Assembly (NCBI GenBank): GCA_021732215.1
Contig: JAKFVL010000009.1
Location: 62,001-126,000 of the forward strand
Length of the DNA stretch: 64,000 nucleotides
Origin: Hyphomicrobiales bacterium
GTDB lineage: Bacteria; Pseudomonadota; Alphaproteobacteria; Rhizobiales; Xanthobacteraceae
Direction of reading: 5' to 3'
A model generated the notes under the pieces. The model worked only from the letters and a program-made list of their open reading frames with translations, searched no databases and was not told where the DNA came from. Below are positions 44,884 to 53,776 of this stretch, one piece after another. The first letter of the stretch is position 1, and every line of letters starts with the position of its first letter. A program made the translations under genes and the position numbers.

Positions 44884-46326
44884 TTACGCGCACCCCCAAT
44901 GCGCACGATACCACGCCGAGAGGCTGGCCTCTAAAGGTTCCCACGCCTGGTGAAAGCCGGTGAGACGCGCAGCTCCGTGGCGATAACGTTCACGCAGCTC
45001 CTTATCGATAGCCTGCAAGTCCACGTTGGTGACAACACCATCGACAACAATTGATCGACCATTGACGACGACGTCTCGAACCAGAGATGTATTTCCGCGA
45101 GCGAACAAAAGTTCTAACGGGTTCACAGCCATGATCGCATCGCGGTCAAGGCGATCAAAGTCCAGCACGACGAAATCGGCTGCAGCACCGGGCACAAGTT
45201 CCCCGGATCCGGGAGCCCCCGTCGCATTGCGGCCGTTGCGTACGGCAAGGCCAAAGAATTCCGGTCGCGTCCAGGTCCGTTCGAACCCGCGACCGCCGTG
45301 CATCATCTGCACCAGACGCATCTCGCGAATGACGTCGTCGTCTTCGTCGAGCGCAAGGCCATCGACACCGACGGCAATGGCGCAACCGCATTTGTGAGCA
45401 TCGGCGATCGGAGCCAAACCGGAATGCAGGTGCATGTTGGAGCTGAAGTTGGTCACGATCCGCGCGCCGGATTCGGCAATCAGTTCGCGGTCATCAGCTG
45501 TCGTATGGATACAATGCGCGAGCGTCAGCCGACTGGAAAGCAACCCGATGTCTTTCAAATAACGCACCATGCCGTCCGGAAATGCACGATCTGCCCATCC
45601 GCGCTGGTAGATCGTCTCCAGCAGATGCATGTGAACGCGGCGGCCCGTCAGGGCCGACTGTTCGGCAATCGCCTCCAGCAACGGCTTCGAGCACCACTGC
45701 ACCCCCGCAGGACCGAACTGAACGTCGATCGTCGGGCCTGCAATCGCGGATGCGATCTCTTCGGTCAGCGCGATATAGTCCCTTGGCGACATTGCAGGCC
45801 GCACGAACATGTCCTCGATGGTCTTGCGCTCGTCGGGCTTGAGCTGCGACAGCACCGGCTCGCCATCGCCGTACACGATCGGGTTTTGATCGCGCACCGC
45901 GAGCGCAAACGCCATGCGGATGCCGACATCGTTGGCCGCACGGCCGATGGCTTTCGCCTCGTCAACCAGGCCCATGGTCCCGCTCGGGCGCGTATAGTGA
46001 AGCATCATCGCGCCGCATCCGGCCCGGGCGGAGCGCGCCAGCGCCGATGCCGCCGCAAGGTACGGATCAGGCGGCGTTCCGAATGCCGAGCGCATGATCC
46101 AGCTTTCGAGCGGCATGTTGACCGCGCCGAACGACGATGCGGTCGGCCGGGCATGGTCATGAGCGTTGACGAGTGCGGGGATGATAAACGTGCGGCCTGC
46201 AGATGCTGGTGCATCCCCGGCCGCGATGTCAGTGACGACGCCGTTGTCGTAACGCAGCGTTGCGTTGTCGATCAAACCTCGATCGGGGCCGCAGAAGATG
46301 CTCGTCGCGGCAATCTCTGCGGCCAT
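44884..46326 (-). CDS. Amidohydrolase-family protein (deaminase/chlorohydrolase-like)
   Basis: A 480-residue metal-dependent hydrolase of the ATZ/TRZ type. Metal ligands: HxH in NAHDHARPT after the first strand, His in HMHLLET, His in TLAHCIH, and Asp in GVDGLALDED. A small beta-sandwich is formed by both ends (FIIPALVN; GAAADFVVLDFDRLD). It likely hydrolyses or deaminates a C-N bond in a cyclic or amidine-like compound. It is 12 bases downstream of the ABC binding-protein gene, so its substrate is probably imported by that transporter. Confidence 0.85.
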   Translation of the reverse strand: MAAEIAATSIFCGPDRGLIDNATLRYDNGVVTDIAAGDAPASAGRTFIIPALVNAHDHARPTASSFGAVNMPLESWIMRSAFGTPPDPYLAAASALARSARAGCGAMMLHYTRPSGTMGLVDEAKAIGRAANDVGIRMAFALAVRDQNPIVYGDGEPVLSQLKPDERKTIEDMFVRPAMSPRDYIALTEEIASAIAGPTIDVQFGPAGVQWCSKPLLEAIAEQSALTGRRVHMHLLETIYQRGWADRAFPDGMVRYLKDIGLLSSRLTLAHCIHTTADDRELIAESGARIVTNFSSNMHLHSGLAPIADAHKCGCAIAVGVDGLALDEDDDVIREMRLVQMMHGGRGFERTWTRPEFFGLAVRNGRNATGAPGSGELVPGAAADFVVLDFDRLDRDAIMAVNPLELLFARGNTSLVRDVVVNGRSIVVDGVVTNVDLQAIDKELRERYRHGAARLTGFHQAWEPLEASLSAWYRAHWGCA

Positions 46327-46338
46327 GACCCTGGCTTC

Positions 46339-47364
46339 TTAGTTCGACGTGTAGATCAATTCACGGTCCTTGCGAGCCGGCAGGAATTCACGCGAAAACA
46401 CTTCGGCCGGCGTCGGTGAGCGGGCCAGTTGGTAACCCTCGACCACGATGCCGATGGCGCGTGTCATGCGATCGTCCTTGATGTCACCGACGCCGATCTC
46501 CTTCATTTCCGGAGAGACGATCAGCTTCTCGTAGGAAAATTTCAGGCGGCGCTTTTCGACTTCCGCGTTGATCAGGTTGTCATAGTTGACGGTCGCCTTC
46601 ATTCCCGCATTCTGATCCTTGCCGACCGCAATCACCGCCTTATTGACGGCACGGACGAGGCCCGCGACTGCCTTCGGGTTTGAAGCCAGCAGCTTCTTCG
46701 ACACCATCAGGCCGTTGGAATACAGATCCAGACCGTAGTCGCCGAACGAGAACCATTTGTAGTCCTTGTCGGGATCCTGGCGGTTGAGCACCAGATTGAA
46801 GTAGCTCGTGATATTGAACACCAGCGCGGCATCGATCTCGCCCTTGATCAGCAGCGGCTCCTGAAGATTGGGCGCCATGTTCGAGACCTTGATCTTTTCG
46901 CCTTCGAGACCGTTCTTGCGCACGAACACCGGCAGCATGCGTGTCGTCGGCGTGCCTTGCGCGCCTCCCAGCGTCTTGCCCTCGAAATCCTTGATCGAGT
47001 TGATGCCGCTGCTCGCCTTGGTAACGATCGCGAAGGGCGGTTGATTCCAGAGCATGTAGACCATCACCGGCGCTTCGGCCGGGCGGGTCGAGGCATTCTG
47101 GATAATGGCGTTCATGTCGCCAAAGCCAGCGTCGTAAGCGCCGCCCATGATGCGCGTCACCGTTGCGCCCGAGCCTTCGCCCTGATCGATCACGACGTTG
47201 AGACCCTCCTCTTTGAAGAAGCCGTTGTCTTTTGCGTAAAAGAACGCAGCGTCGCTGCCCTGCGTCTTCCAGCCCAGCGTAAACTTGATGGTGGTTTCCT
47301 GCGCTGCGGCGGAGCCGCCGAGCAGGACAGTGCCGACAAGTACGGCGCTCAAACGTTTCAGCAT
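46339..47364 (-). CDS. NMT1/SsuA-type ABC substrate-binding protein
   Basis: A 341-residue periplasmic protein. The signal peptide is MLKRLSAVLVGTVLLGGSAAAQ and the mature part is an NMT1/THI5-like fold (FTLGWKTQGSDAAFFYAKD, GSGATVTRIMGGAYDAGFGD, QGTPTTRMLPVFVRKNG). Relatives bind sulfonates, taurine, thiamine precursors or N-heterocycles. ATG 47364 has AGAGGAGG upstream. It works with the permease and ATPase upstream and is followed by an amidohydrolase. A pyrimidine-like or other nitrogenous ligand is my inference. Confidence 0.87.
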   Translation of the reverse strand: MLKRLSAVLVGTVLLGGSAAAQETTIKFTLGWKTQGSDAAFFYAKDNGFFKEEGLNVVIDQGEGSGATVTRIMGGAYDAGFGDMNAIIQNASTRPAEAPVMVYMLWNQPPFAIVTKASSGINSIKDFEGKTLGGAQGTPTTRMLPVFVRKNGLEGEKIKVSNMAPNLQEPLLIKGEIDAALVFNITSYFNLVLNRQDPDKDYKWFSFGDYGLDLYSNGLMVSKKLLASNPKAVAGLVRAVNKAVIAVGKDQNAGMKATVNYDNLINAEVEKRRLKFSYEKLIVSPEMKEIGVGDIKDDRMTRAIGIVVEGYQLARSPTPAEVFSREFLPARKDRELIYTSN

Positions 47365-47418
47365 GATGGCCTCCTCTTTTTCAGGTACGGGTAAGCAAAA
47401 ATGTTCGCGTGATGGTGA

Positions 47419-48201
47419 TCATGTCGCCACCAGATCGTTCTTGCGGGTGGCCCAGCCGGTGACCTGTCCTTCAATCAACGAAAACACGACGTAGAGAACG
47501 ACGCCGAGAAACGCGAGAACGAACAGACCGGCGAATACGAGCGGGACGTCGAAGTTCGACGATGCTGTCATCATCACATTGCCGATGCCGCGATTGGATG
47601 CGACTGTCTCCGACAACACCGCGCCGACAAAGGCGTAGCTCACCGCGACCTTCAGCGAGGCAAAGAAGAACGGCATGGTGCGCGGCAGGCCGACGTTCCA
47701 CAGAATATCGAACTTGCTGGCGCCAAGCGCCTTCAACACGTCCTCAAGCTCAGGCTCGGTTGTCGCAAGCCCGGTGGCAATGTTGACGACGATCGGAAAG
47801 AAGCAAATCGAAAGCGCAGTCAACACCGCGGGCACCGTGCCGGACCCGAACCATAGAACGAAAATTGGAACGACCGCGACTTTTGGAATCGAGGAAAAGC
47901 CGACGAGAAGCGGATAGGCAGTGTCGTATGCAACCTTCGAGACGCCGATGATCGCACCAAGAACAACACCAAGCGCGACACCGAGTACGAACCCCAACAT
48001 CGTGGTAGCGAGCGTTTGAAGAATGTGCGGCCAGAGAATCCAGAATTTCGCGAACAGCGTCGCAAGCACTTGCGACGGGCGCGGCAGGATCAGATCGGAC
48101 ATGCCCGTGACGAGACAGAACAGCTCCCAACCGACGAAGAAAAGAACGATCAACCCGGCCGACCATGCCTTCTGGCGAATGTTGAATTCGGACATGGTCA
48201 T
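47419..48201 (-). CDS. SsuC/TauC-type ABC transporter permease
   Basis: A 260-residue protein with about six helices and the binding-protein-dependent permease motif AFGASKFDILWNVGLPRTMP (EAA loop). Other features: LILPRPSQVLATL and GFSSIPKVAVVPIFVLWFGSG typical of the SsuC/TauC/ThiX group. ATG 48201 overlaps the ATPase stop (ATGA). It forms the channel of the nitrogen-module transporter. Confidence 0.88.
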   Translation of the reverse strand: MTMSEFNIRQKAWSAGLIVLFFVGWELFCLVTGMSDLILPRPSQVLATLFAKFWILWPHILQTLATTMLGFVLGVALGVVLGAIIGVSKVAYDTAYPLLVGFSSIPKVAVVPIFVLWFGSGTVPAVLTALSICFFPIVVNIATGLATTEPELEDVLKALGASKFDILWNVGLPRTMPFFFASLKVAVSYAFVGAVLSETVASNRGIGNVMMTASSNFDVPLVFAGLFVLAFLGVVLYVVFSLIEGQVTGWATRKNDLVAT

Positions 48202-49028
48202 GGCTTTCCATCCGACGGCGCGGTGCGCGCATTGACGATGAATTCCCGGAGCCGCTGATTGAGTGCGACGAAATCCGGCTCGAACGTCATTTCGATGGTG
48301 CGCGGCCGTGTGAACGAGACCTCGCTATCGTCAAGGATGCGGCCGGGTCGCGCGCTCATCACGCAGATGCGGCTGGCGAGAAATGCGGCTTCGCGCAGAT
48401 CGTGAGTTACAAGCAGCACTGTCGGCCGATGCATCATCCAGAGCTGCTGGAGAATCGACCACAGCTCCTCGCGGGTGAACTGATCCAGCGCGCCGAACGG
48501 CTCGTCGAGCAACATCATGCGCGGCTCGTGAATGAGCGCGCGGCAGAGATTGGCGCGCTGAAGCATTCCACCCGAGAGCTGCCACGGATAGCGCGAGGCA
48601 AAGCCTTTCAAACCGACCTGCTCAAGCAACGCATGCGCCTTGTCGCGGAACACCGTGCGCTTGAGCTTGCGGAACTCCGAGCGGAACGGCTCCACAATCT
48701 TGAGCGGAAGCATGATGTTCTGCTCGATCGTCATCCAAGGCAGCATGGTCGGATTCTGGAACGCCATGCCGATACGCAGCGCCTTGGCCGCGACCTCACG
48801 CCCGCCGACGATGACGACGCCCGTGGTCGGCCGAACCAGACCGCTGACCAGCCGCAGGATGGTGGATTTGCCGCAGCCGCTCGGGCCAACCAGCGCGACA
48901 AACTCGCCGTCCGGAATCCGCAGCGTTGTTTCCGAAAGTGCCGGCACAGCTTTCTCGCCGCGGCCGAACGTGACCGAGGCGTTCGATAACTCGATCGCGA
49001 TCGGCGCGGCAGACCTCGCTGCAGCCAC
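48198..49028 (-). CDS. SsuB/TauB-type ABC transporter ATPase
   Basis: An ATPase with Walker A GPSGCGKSTIL, Q-loop AFQNPTMLPW, signature LSGGMLQRANLCRAL, Walker B MMLLDEPFGALD and switch His VTHDLREA. I prefer GTG 49028 (276 residues) because CGGAG lies five bases upstream. The in-frame extension to ATG 49109 has no ribosome-binding site and would place two TGCATGC regulatory repeats inside the coding region. It is the first gene of the four-gene minus-strand operon. Confidence 0.85.
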   Translation of the reverse strand: MAAARSAAPIAIELSNASVTFGRGEKAVPALSETTLRIPDGEFVALVGPSGCGKSTILRLVSGLVRPTTGVVIVGGREVAAKALRIGMAFQNPTMLPWMTIEQNIMLPLKIVEPFRSEFRKLKRTVFRDKAHALLEQVGLKGFASRYPWQLSGGMLQRANLCRALIHEPRMMLLDEPFGALDQFTREELWSILQQLWMMHRPTVLLVTHDLREAAFLASRICVMSARPGRILDDSEVSFTRPRTIEMTFEPDFVALNQRLREFIVNARTAPSDGKP

Positions 49029-49061
49029 AGTGTCTCCGTCCTTGCGAAACGCCGCGTTTGG

Positions 49062-49093
49062 TTGCATGCGTGTCATGAAAGGAAATGCATGCA
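49062..49093. promoter_or_regulatory. Two TGCATGC repeats upstream of the ABC/amidohydrolase operon
   Basis: TTGCATGCG (49062-49070) and TGCATGCA (49086-49093) lie 24 bases apart and 34-65 bases before GTG 49028. The same palindrome recurs at 49188 and 50557, always near gene starts around the GntR regulator. GntR/FCD proteins bind short palindromes, so these are good candidates for its operators. Confidence 0.55.
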
Positions 49094-49187
49094 AGCCCGA
49101 TGCCAGCATCTATCCGCCGATTTTCATGAGCGCGTCTGGAAAGACCCTATTTTTGCGGGTTATGTTTTGTGCAGATTCCGAAAAAAG

Positions 49188-49195
49188 TGCATGCA
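49188..49195. promoter_or_regulatory. TGCATGCA palindrome upstream of the GntR gene
   Basis: This is a third copy of TGCATGCA, 45 bases before the GntR start and on the other side of the divergent region from 49062-49093. Its position fits autoregulation by GntR. Confidence 0.5.
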
Positions 49196-49239
49196 TTTGA
49201 GGCGCACAACTCGCCAACGACTCTGGTACACTTTGCAGG

Positions 49240-50076
49240 GTGAAGGAAGCGATCGGATCGAGATTCGGCGCGAACGGTACGCAAAACCCAACCTCGCAAC
49301 GCAAAATGTCGCCCAGACAAAGCAGCAGAAAGAGCGAGGGCTCCGACAAGGTCGGGACGATTTGCCGTGCGCTTCGCCGCGCCATTATCGAGCAGGCGCT
49401 GGAGCCTGGCGCAAAGTTGCCGGAAGATGCGCTCGGCGAGCGGTTCGGAGTCAGTCGCACCATCGCGCGTCATGCGCTCGGGCAGCTGGCGGCGGAAGGT
49501 CTTGTCGAGCTGCGCCGTAACCGCATTGCCGTCGTTGCGACGCCTAGCTGGCAGGAAGCGCGCGACGCCTTCGACATCAGGATCGAGCTTGAACGCCTGG
49601 TTGTGCGCCAGTTGGCCGGACGTCTGAGCAAGAACCAGATCGCAACCCTCAAAACGCATGTCGATGCCGAGGATGCTGCGCGAAATGGACCGGATGCGGT
49701 TTCAATCCGGCTTGCAACGGAATTTCATATCCTGCTGGCGCAAATGACCAACAGTCCTATCCTCGTTCGATACGTCAGCGAGGTTGCGTATCGATGCTGC
49801 CTGACGCTGTCGATGTTCAGCCGGCCGCACTCTTCCGAATGCGCGATCAACGAGCATCGCCAGTTGATTGCGGCTCTCGCCGCCGGCGACGAAGCCAAGG
49901 TGATGGCTCTCATGCATACGCACCTGGATTCCGTTGCCAGCCGGGCACTTGTCACGCCTGCGCCGCCCCGCGGCCGCGATCTGCTGGATATTCTGGCGCC
50001 TTACGCAGACGAGGAAGACAACGAACCGGCAGCCAAGCCTGCGAAGAGTGCACGGGTTCGCACCGCCGCAGAGTAA
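49240..50076 (+). CDS. GntR/FadR-family (FCD) transcriptional regulator
   Basis: A 278-residue regulator with an N-terminal winged helix (LGERFGVSRTIARHALGQLA, EGLVELRRNRIAVV) and a C-terminal helical FCD ligand domain with likely metal ligands in ATEFHILLAQM, NEHRQLIAAL and LMHTHL. The start may be GTG 49240 or ATG 49306 (MSPRQSSRK), and neither has a clear ribosome-binding site. It lies between the ABC/amidohydrolase operon and the second amidohydrolase. TGCATGCA sites flank it on both sides. Confidence 0.88.
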   Translation: MKEAIGSRFGANGTQNPTSQRKMSPRQSSRKSEGSDKVGTICRALRRAIIEQALEPGAKLPEDALGERFGVSRTIARHALGQLAAEGLVELRRNRIAVVATPSWQEARDAFDIRIELERLVVRQLAGRLSKNQIATLKTHVDAEDAARNGPDAVSIRLATEFHILLAQMTNSPILVRYVSEVAYRCCLTLSMFSRPHSSECAINEHRQLIAALAAGDEAKVMALMHTHLDSVASRALVTPAPPRGRDLLDILAPYADEEDNEPAAKPAKSARVRTAAE

Positions 50077-50079
50077 GTG

Positions 50080-50511
50080 CTATGCTTCGATCCTGTGCGA
50101 AGTCAAAATTCGCTCGGCGCTGTCGTTCCAGACATCCATCTTGACGATCTGGCCGTTCTTGACGACGAAGCGATCGACATAGCGATTACCCTCAAAAGGC
50201 CGGCCGTCGGGCCATTCCCCATAAAGCGTGCCGACACTATAGACGACCGTCTCGCCTTCACCCGGGCACACGTCAAAACGGTCCATCTTCTTCTTTACCC
50301 ACCTGTAGCGCCCAGCATTGAAGCCCGTGGGTCCGCGCGGATGGTCGAATTCACGGCCGCCAGTAAAGGTGATGATGGTCCCCGGCTTCATGTAGGCCGA
50401 GGCTGCATCGGGATCCGGGATCATGGAGAGTTCGAGATAGGTCCGGACGATCTCGGCATCGGAAATCGTTTGGCTTGGGGCAATATTCTGGGCATTGGCT
50501 GTGGTTGGCAT
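50080..50511 (-). CDS. NTF2/SnoaL-like protein
   Basis: A 143-residue single-domain cone-fold protein: SDAEIVRTYLELSMIPDPDAA, TGGREFDHPRGP, VYSVGTLYGEWPDGRPFEG and DRFVVKNGQIVKMDVWND. Family members are small isomerases, hydrolases or lyases, and no catalytic pair can be fixed here. ATG 50511 has GAGGTG upstream. Sequence upstream of it in frame covers the promoter region and was discarded. It is divergent from the CodA-like gene and converges on the GntR gene with a 3-base gap. Confidence 0.8.
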   Translation of the reverse strand: MPTTANAQNIAPSQTISDAEIVRTYLELSMIPDPDAASAYMKPGTIITFTGGREFDHPRGPTGFNAGRYRWVKKKMDRFDVCPGEGETVVYSVGTLYGEWPDGRPFEGNRYVDRFVVKNGQIVKMDVWNDSAERILTSHRIEA

Positions 50512-50556
50512 GATCGACACCTCGTGAGTCTGAAGATTACAATCAGGCCCGATAAT

Positions 50557-50564
50557 TGCATGCA
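50557..50564. promoter_or_regulatory. TGCATGCA palindrome in the NTF2 / CodA-like divergent promoter
   Basis: This is the fourth copy of the TGCATGCA palindrome, set in AT-rich sequence (AATTGCATGCATATAT) 46 bases before the NTF2-like gene and about 100 bases before the CodA-like gene. It links these genes to the same candidate GntR regulon as the ABC operon at 44884-49028. Confidence 0.5.
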
Positions 50565-50667
50565 TATATTTTGAACAATCCGACCGATAAACTGCACACA
50601 ATCTGGAGCTGATGGTGCTGCCGACGATTGCCACGTTCCAAACTCCCTCCTGTTCCTGGCGATTCCG

Positions 50668-51909
50668 ATGACCACCACCTCATCCCCTTTTGATCTGATT
50701 TTACGCAGCGCCACGCTCACAGACCGTTCAGCGCCAGTGGACATCGGCATCCGTAACGGACGGATTGCAGCGATCGAGCCGCGCCTCGCGGCGGAGGGCG
50801 CAGAATATTCCGTCGCCAATCGGCTCGTGCTCCCCGGTTTCGTTGATACGCACATCCATCTCGACAAAGCGTGTCTCCTGGATCGTTGCGGTCACAACCA
50901 CAGCAGCGTCGGCGAGGCGGTCAAGGCCGTCGCTGCGATGAAGCGTGATTTCACCGTCGAGGACGTCTACCAGCGCGGCGCCCGCGTCATCGAGCGCGCA
51001 ATCGTTCATGGCACCACGCGGATGCGCACCCATGTAGAAATCGACCCGCGCATCGGCTTGCGAGGTTTTGAGGCGGTCAAGCAGCTCAAGCGTGATTACG
51101 CCTGGGCCATCGATCTGTCGCTCTGCGTGTTTCCACAAGAAGGCCTGACCAACGATCCCGGCACGGAAGAACTTCTGGTCGAGGCCTTGTCCGACGGCGG
51201 CGATCTGATTGGCGGCTGTCCCTACATGGACACCGATCCGAACGCACATCTGGAGAGGCTGTTCAATCTCGCACAAGCATTCAACGTCGATGTCGATCTG
51301 CATCTCGACTTCGATCTCGACCCATCGTGGTGGCACCTCGACGAGGTGTGCAAACAGACCGAGAAGCGCGGATATCAGCGCCGCGTCACTATCGGTCATG
51401 CGACCAAACTATCGGCCCTGCCGCCGGACGCACTTGACCGAGCCGCGGCACAGCTCGCGCACGCCGGCGTCGCAGTTACGGTATTGCCCGCAACGGATTT
51501 GTATTTGATGGGCCGGGACGCCACGCACAACTCGCCGCGCGGACTGACTGCCGCGCATAAGCTGGTCGAAAGAGGCGTGCTCTGCTCGGTCGCCACCAAC
51601 AATGTCATGAACCCGTTCACGCCATTCGGCGATGCATCGCTGCTGCGTATGGCGAACTTCTACGCTAACATCGCACACGCGGCCGTCAGCGATTTCGATA
51701 CGTGTCTCGATCTCGTGACCAAATTGCCCGCAAAGTTGATGAATCTGGTGGACTACGGAATAGCCGTCGGTAACCCGGCGGACGTCATCGTTCTAGACAC
51801 AGACAGCGGGCGAAATGCGATCGCGGAGCTGCCGGACATCGTGGCCGGCTTCAAGAACGGACGTCAGAGTTTTGACCGTCCGCCCGCCCGGCTGATGGCA
51901 TCGAAGTAA
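50668..51909 (+). CDS. Cytosine-deaminase-like amidohydrolase
   Basis: A 413-residue amidohydrolase of the CodA/AtzC group: FVDTHIHLDKACLLDR (HxH), THVEIDPRIGLRG, DLHLDFDLDPSWWHLDEV, TIGHATKLSAL and NNVMNPFTPFGDAS. Where CodA has the metal-binding Asp (HDD before the xDP/NP motif), this protein reads TNNVMNP, so Asn takes that place by my alignment. It may deaminate or hydrolyse a cyclic amidine. It is divergent from the NTF2-like gene and probably part of the same nitrogen pathway as the amidohydrolase at 44884. Confidence 0.85.
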   Translation: MTTTSSPFDLILRSATLTDRSAPVDIGIRNGRIAAIEPRLAAEGAEYSVANRLVLPGFVDTHIHLDKACLLDRCGHNHSSVGEAVKAVAAMKRDFTVEDVYQRGARVIERAIVHGTTRMRTHVEIDPRIGLRGFEAVKQLKRDYAWAIDLSLCVFPQEGLTNDPGTEELLVEALSDGGDLIGGCPYMDTDPNAHLERLFNLAQAFNVDVDLHLDFDLDPSWWHLDEVCKQTEKRGYQRRVTIGHATKLSALPPDALDRAAAQLAHAGVAVTVLPATDLYLMGRDATHNSPRGLTAAHKLVERGVLCSVATNNVMNPFTPFGDASLLRMANFYANIAHAAVSDFDTCLDLVTKLPAKLMNLVDYGIAVGNPADVIVLDTDSGRNAIAELPDIVAGFKNGRQSFDRPPARLMASK

Positions 51910-52087
51910 GCGGCGTTTTACCAGGCACACAATGAAAAACTCGGATAGCGCAGGTATTGCTTTGCCGACCACATCCTTCGGAACTTGCATAGTTTGGCTT
52001 TTGCGGAAAATCTCTGGAGAAATGGCTCTTCCAGCGGGCTGACGGCGGGGATAACGTCGATCGCATACTACGATGAGGAGAGCCTTC

Positions 52088-53311
52088 ATGAGCGGGCCTT
52101 ACGCCGGCATTAGGATCGTCGACCTGACAAGCATGCTGTCCGGGCCATGGGCCACGACGATCCTCGGCGATCAGGGAGCGGACGTAATCAAGGTCGAGGT
52201 GCCTGGAAGCGGCGACCATGTGCGTTCGCTCGGCAACCAGCGTGCCGGCATGTCTGCGATGTTCCTCAATATCAACCGTAACAAGCGCTCGATCACCATC
52301 GATCTCAAAATGGAGGAAGGCCGCCAGGTTCTGTTCGATCTGGTCCGCAATGCGGATGTCGTGGTTCAGAATTTCCGGCCTGGTGTGGTGGAGCGCTTGG
52401 GCGTCGGATATGACGACATCAGCGCTATAAACCCCGGCATTGTTTACCTGTCGCTGTCAGGTTTCGGCGAAAAAGGTCCTTGGGTCGACAAGCCGGTTTA
52501 CGATCCGGTCATCCAGGCTGTATCGGGTCTCACCACGATTCAGGCAGGCAGCGATACCGAGCGGCCGCGCCTGGTGCGCACCGTGCTGCCGGACAAGTTT
52601 TCCGCGATGTGCGCGGCACAAGCGATGGGCGCCGCGCTTTTTCATCGGCAGAGGACCGGCAAGGGCCAGCATGTGCGGCTGTCGATGCTGGATGCTGTTC
52701 TGTCCTTCCTCTGGGCTTCGGATTTCGGCGGACAGACCTATCCCGATTTGAACGTGGACAACAACGCCGCGGCGAGCTTCATCGACCTCATCTATCAGAC
52801 CAAGGACGGGTATATGACCGTCTCGACTATGAGCAACAAGGAGTGGCAGGCCTTCTGCTCCGCCGTCGGCGACGAGGCGCTCGCCAAAGACCCGCGGTTC
52901 CTCACACCGAAGCTCCGCGACAAGAACGTCAATGAGCGGCTCCAGGCGATCCAGGCTCACCTGCTCGACTATACGACCGAAAAAAATCTCGAGCGGCTGG
53001 AAGCGAAGGGCGTGCCCTGTGCGCCGGCGCTGACTCGCAACGAGGTCATCGATCACCCGCAGGTGAAGGCCATGGGTACGATTTTTGAAAGCGAGCATCA
53101 TGCGGCGGGCCGCCTTCGTCAGGTGCGAAATGCTGCCCGTTTCGAAACCTCGCCTGCGGTGCATCGCCATGGTGCACCGTTGCTCGGTCAACACTGCCGG
53201 GAGATTCTGATTCAAGCCGGTTATGACGACGATCGCATTCGTGCGTTGGGCGAAAAGGGTGTCGTGGGATTCGAGAACGATCCTCATCCGGAAATGCGAG
53301 CAGCAGAATAG
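52088..53311 (+). CDS. CaiB/BaiF-family CoA transferase
   Basis: A 407-residue family III CoA transferase: GPYAGIRIVDLTSMLSGPW, LNINRNKRSITIDLK, NFRPGVVERLGVGY, the catalytic Asp in PVYDPVIQAVSGL, and RTGKGQHVRLSMLDA. It moves CoA between carboxylic acids, here from an unknown donor. ATG 52088 has GAGGAGAG upstream and is better than ATG 52073, which overlaps that site. It follows the CodA-like gene by 178 bases that contain no other gene. Confidence 0.88.
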   Translation: MSGPYAGIRIVDLTSMLSGPWATTILGDQGADVIKVEVPGSGDHVRSLGNQRAGMSAMFLNINRNKRSITIDLKMEEGRQVLFDLVRNADVVVQNFRPGVVERLGVGYDDISAINPGIVYLSLSGFGEKGPWVDKPVYDPVIQAVSGLTTIQAGSDTERPRLVRTVLPDKFSAMCAAQAMGAALFHRQRTGKGQHVRLSMLDAVLSFLWASDFGGQTYPDLNVDNNAAASFIDLIYQTKDGYMTVSTMSNKEWQAFCSAVGDEALAKDPRFLTPKLRDKNVNERLQAIQAHLLDYTTEKNLERLEAKGVPCAPALTRNEVIDHPQVKAMGTIFESEHHAAGRLRQVRNAARFETSPAVHRHGAPLLGQHCREILIQAGYDDDRIRALGEKGVVGFENDPHPEMRAAE

Positions 53312-53354
53312 CGCGCTCGCGGACAATTTGCCGAAGACCACGGTCTGACAGCGG

Positions 53355-53699
53355 CTAGTGGCTGATCATCCACGGCCTTGCTGTGGGAAAGCCCTTCGCG
53401 CCGCTCCGCGTCTTGGTGGTCAGACGTGAGGGCTTGCCCGAACAGCATCCGCAATTGGCGCCGTGCGATTTCGATTCCTTGTATTCACCGACGGTCCTCG
53501 GCGCGTTGCGGCTTCGTTCGTTGGTCGCGTGCGCCTTGCGGCTTTCCGCCGGCATACAGGAGAAGCGCGGCGCGGTCAGAATAACCCGCGGCGCTTCCGC
53601 GCCGCAATTGCCGCAGTCATGCGGCAGGTCGAACTCCGCCATCGGCCGCATTTCCGTGAATGGCCCGCACTCACTGCAAAGATATTCGTAAACTGGCAT
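53355..53699 (-). CDS. fmdB: FmdB-type zinc-ribbon protein
   Basis: A 114-residue protein. Its N-terminal zinc ribbon MPVYEYLCSECG with a second pair CGNCG is the FmdB family hallmark. The C-terminal part is basic and contains CGCCSG. FmdB was first found beside formamidase in Methylophilus and proposed as a regulator, and it sits beside formamidase here too. It is 77 bases downstream of fmdA and last in the operon. Confidence 0.85.
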   Translation of the reverse strand: MPVYEYLCSECGPFTEMRPMAEFDLPHDCGNCGAEAPRVILTAPRFSCMPAESRKAHATNERSRNAPRTVGEYKESKSHGANCGCCSGKPSRLTTKTRSGAKGFPTARPWMISH

Positions 53700-53776
53700 C
53701 GTCCCTCGCCACTTTCAAAGGCTAAGATCAGCACGGGGCGACACTTCGCAGACGTCCCGCACTTCCCTGCCCGAGA

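Noticed and set aside
50571-50592. AATCCGACCGAT near the NTF2/CodA-like promoter as another copy of the 29243/44131 operator
   Set aside because: Only the ATCCGAC part matches; the second half differs, so the resemblance is probably chance.
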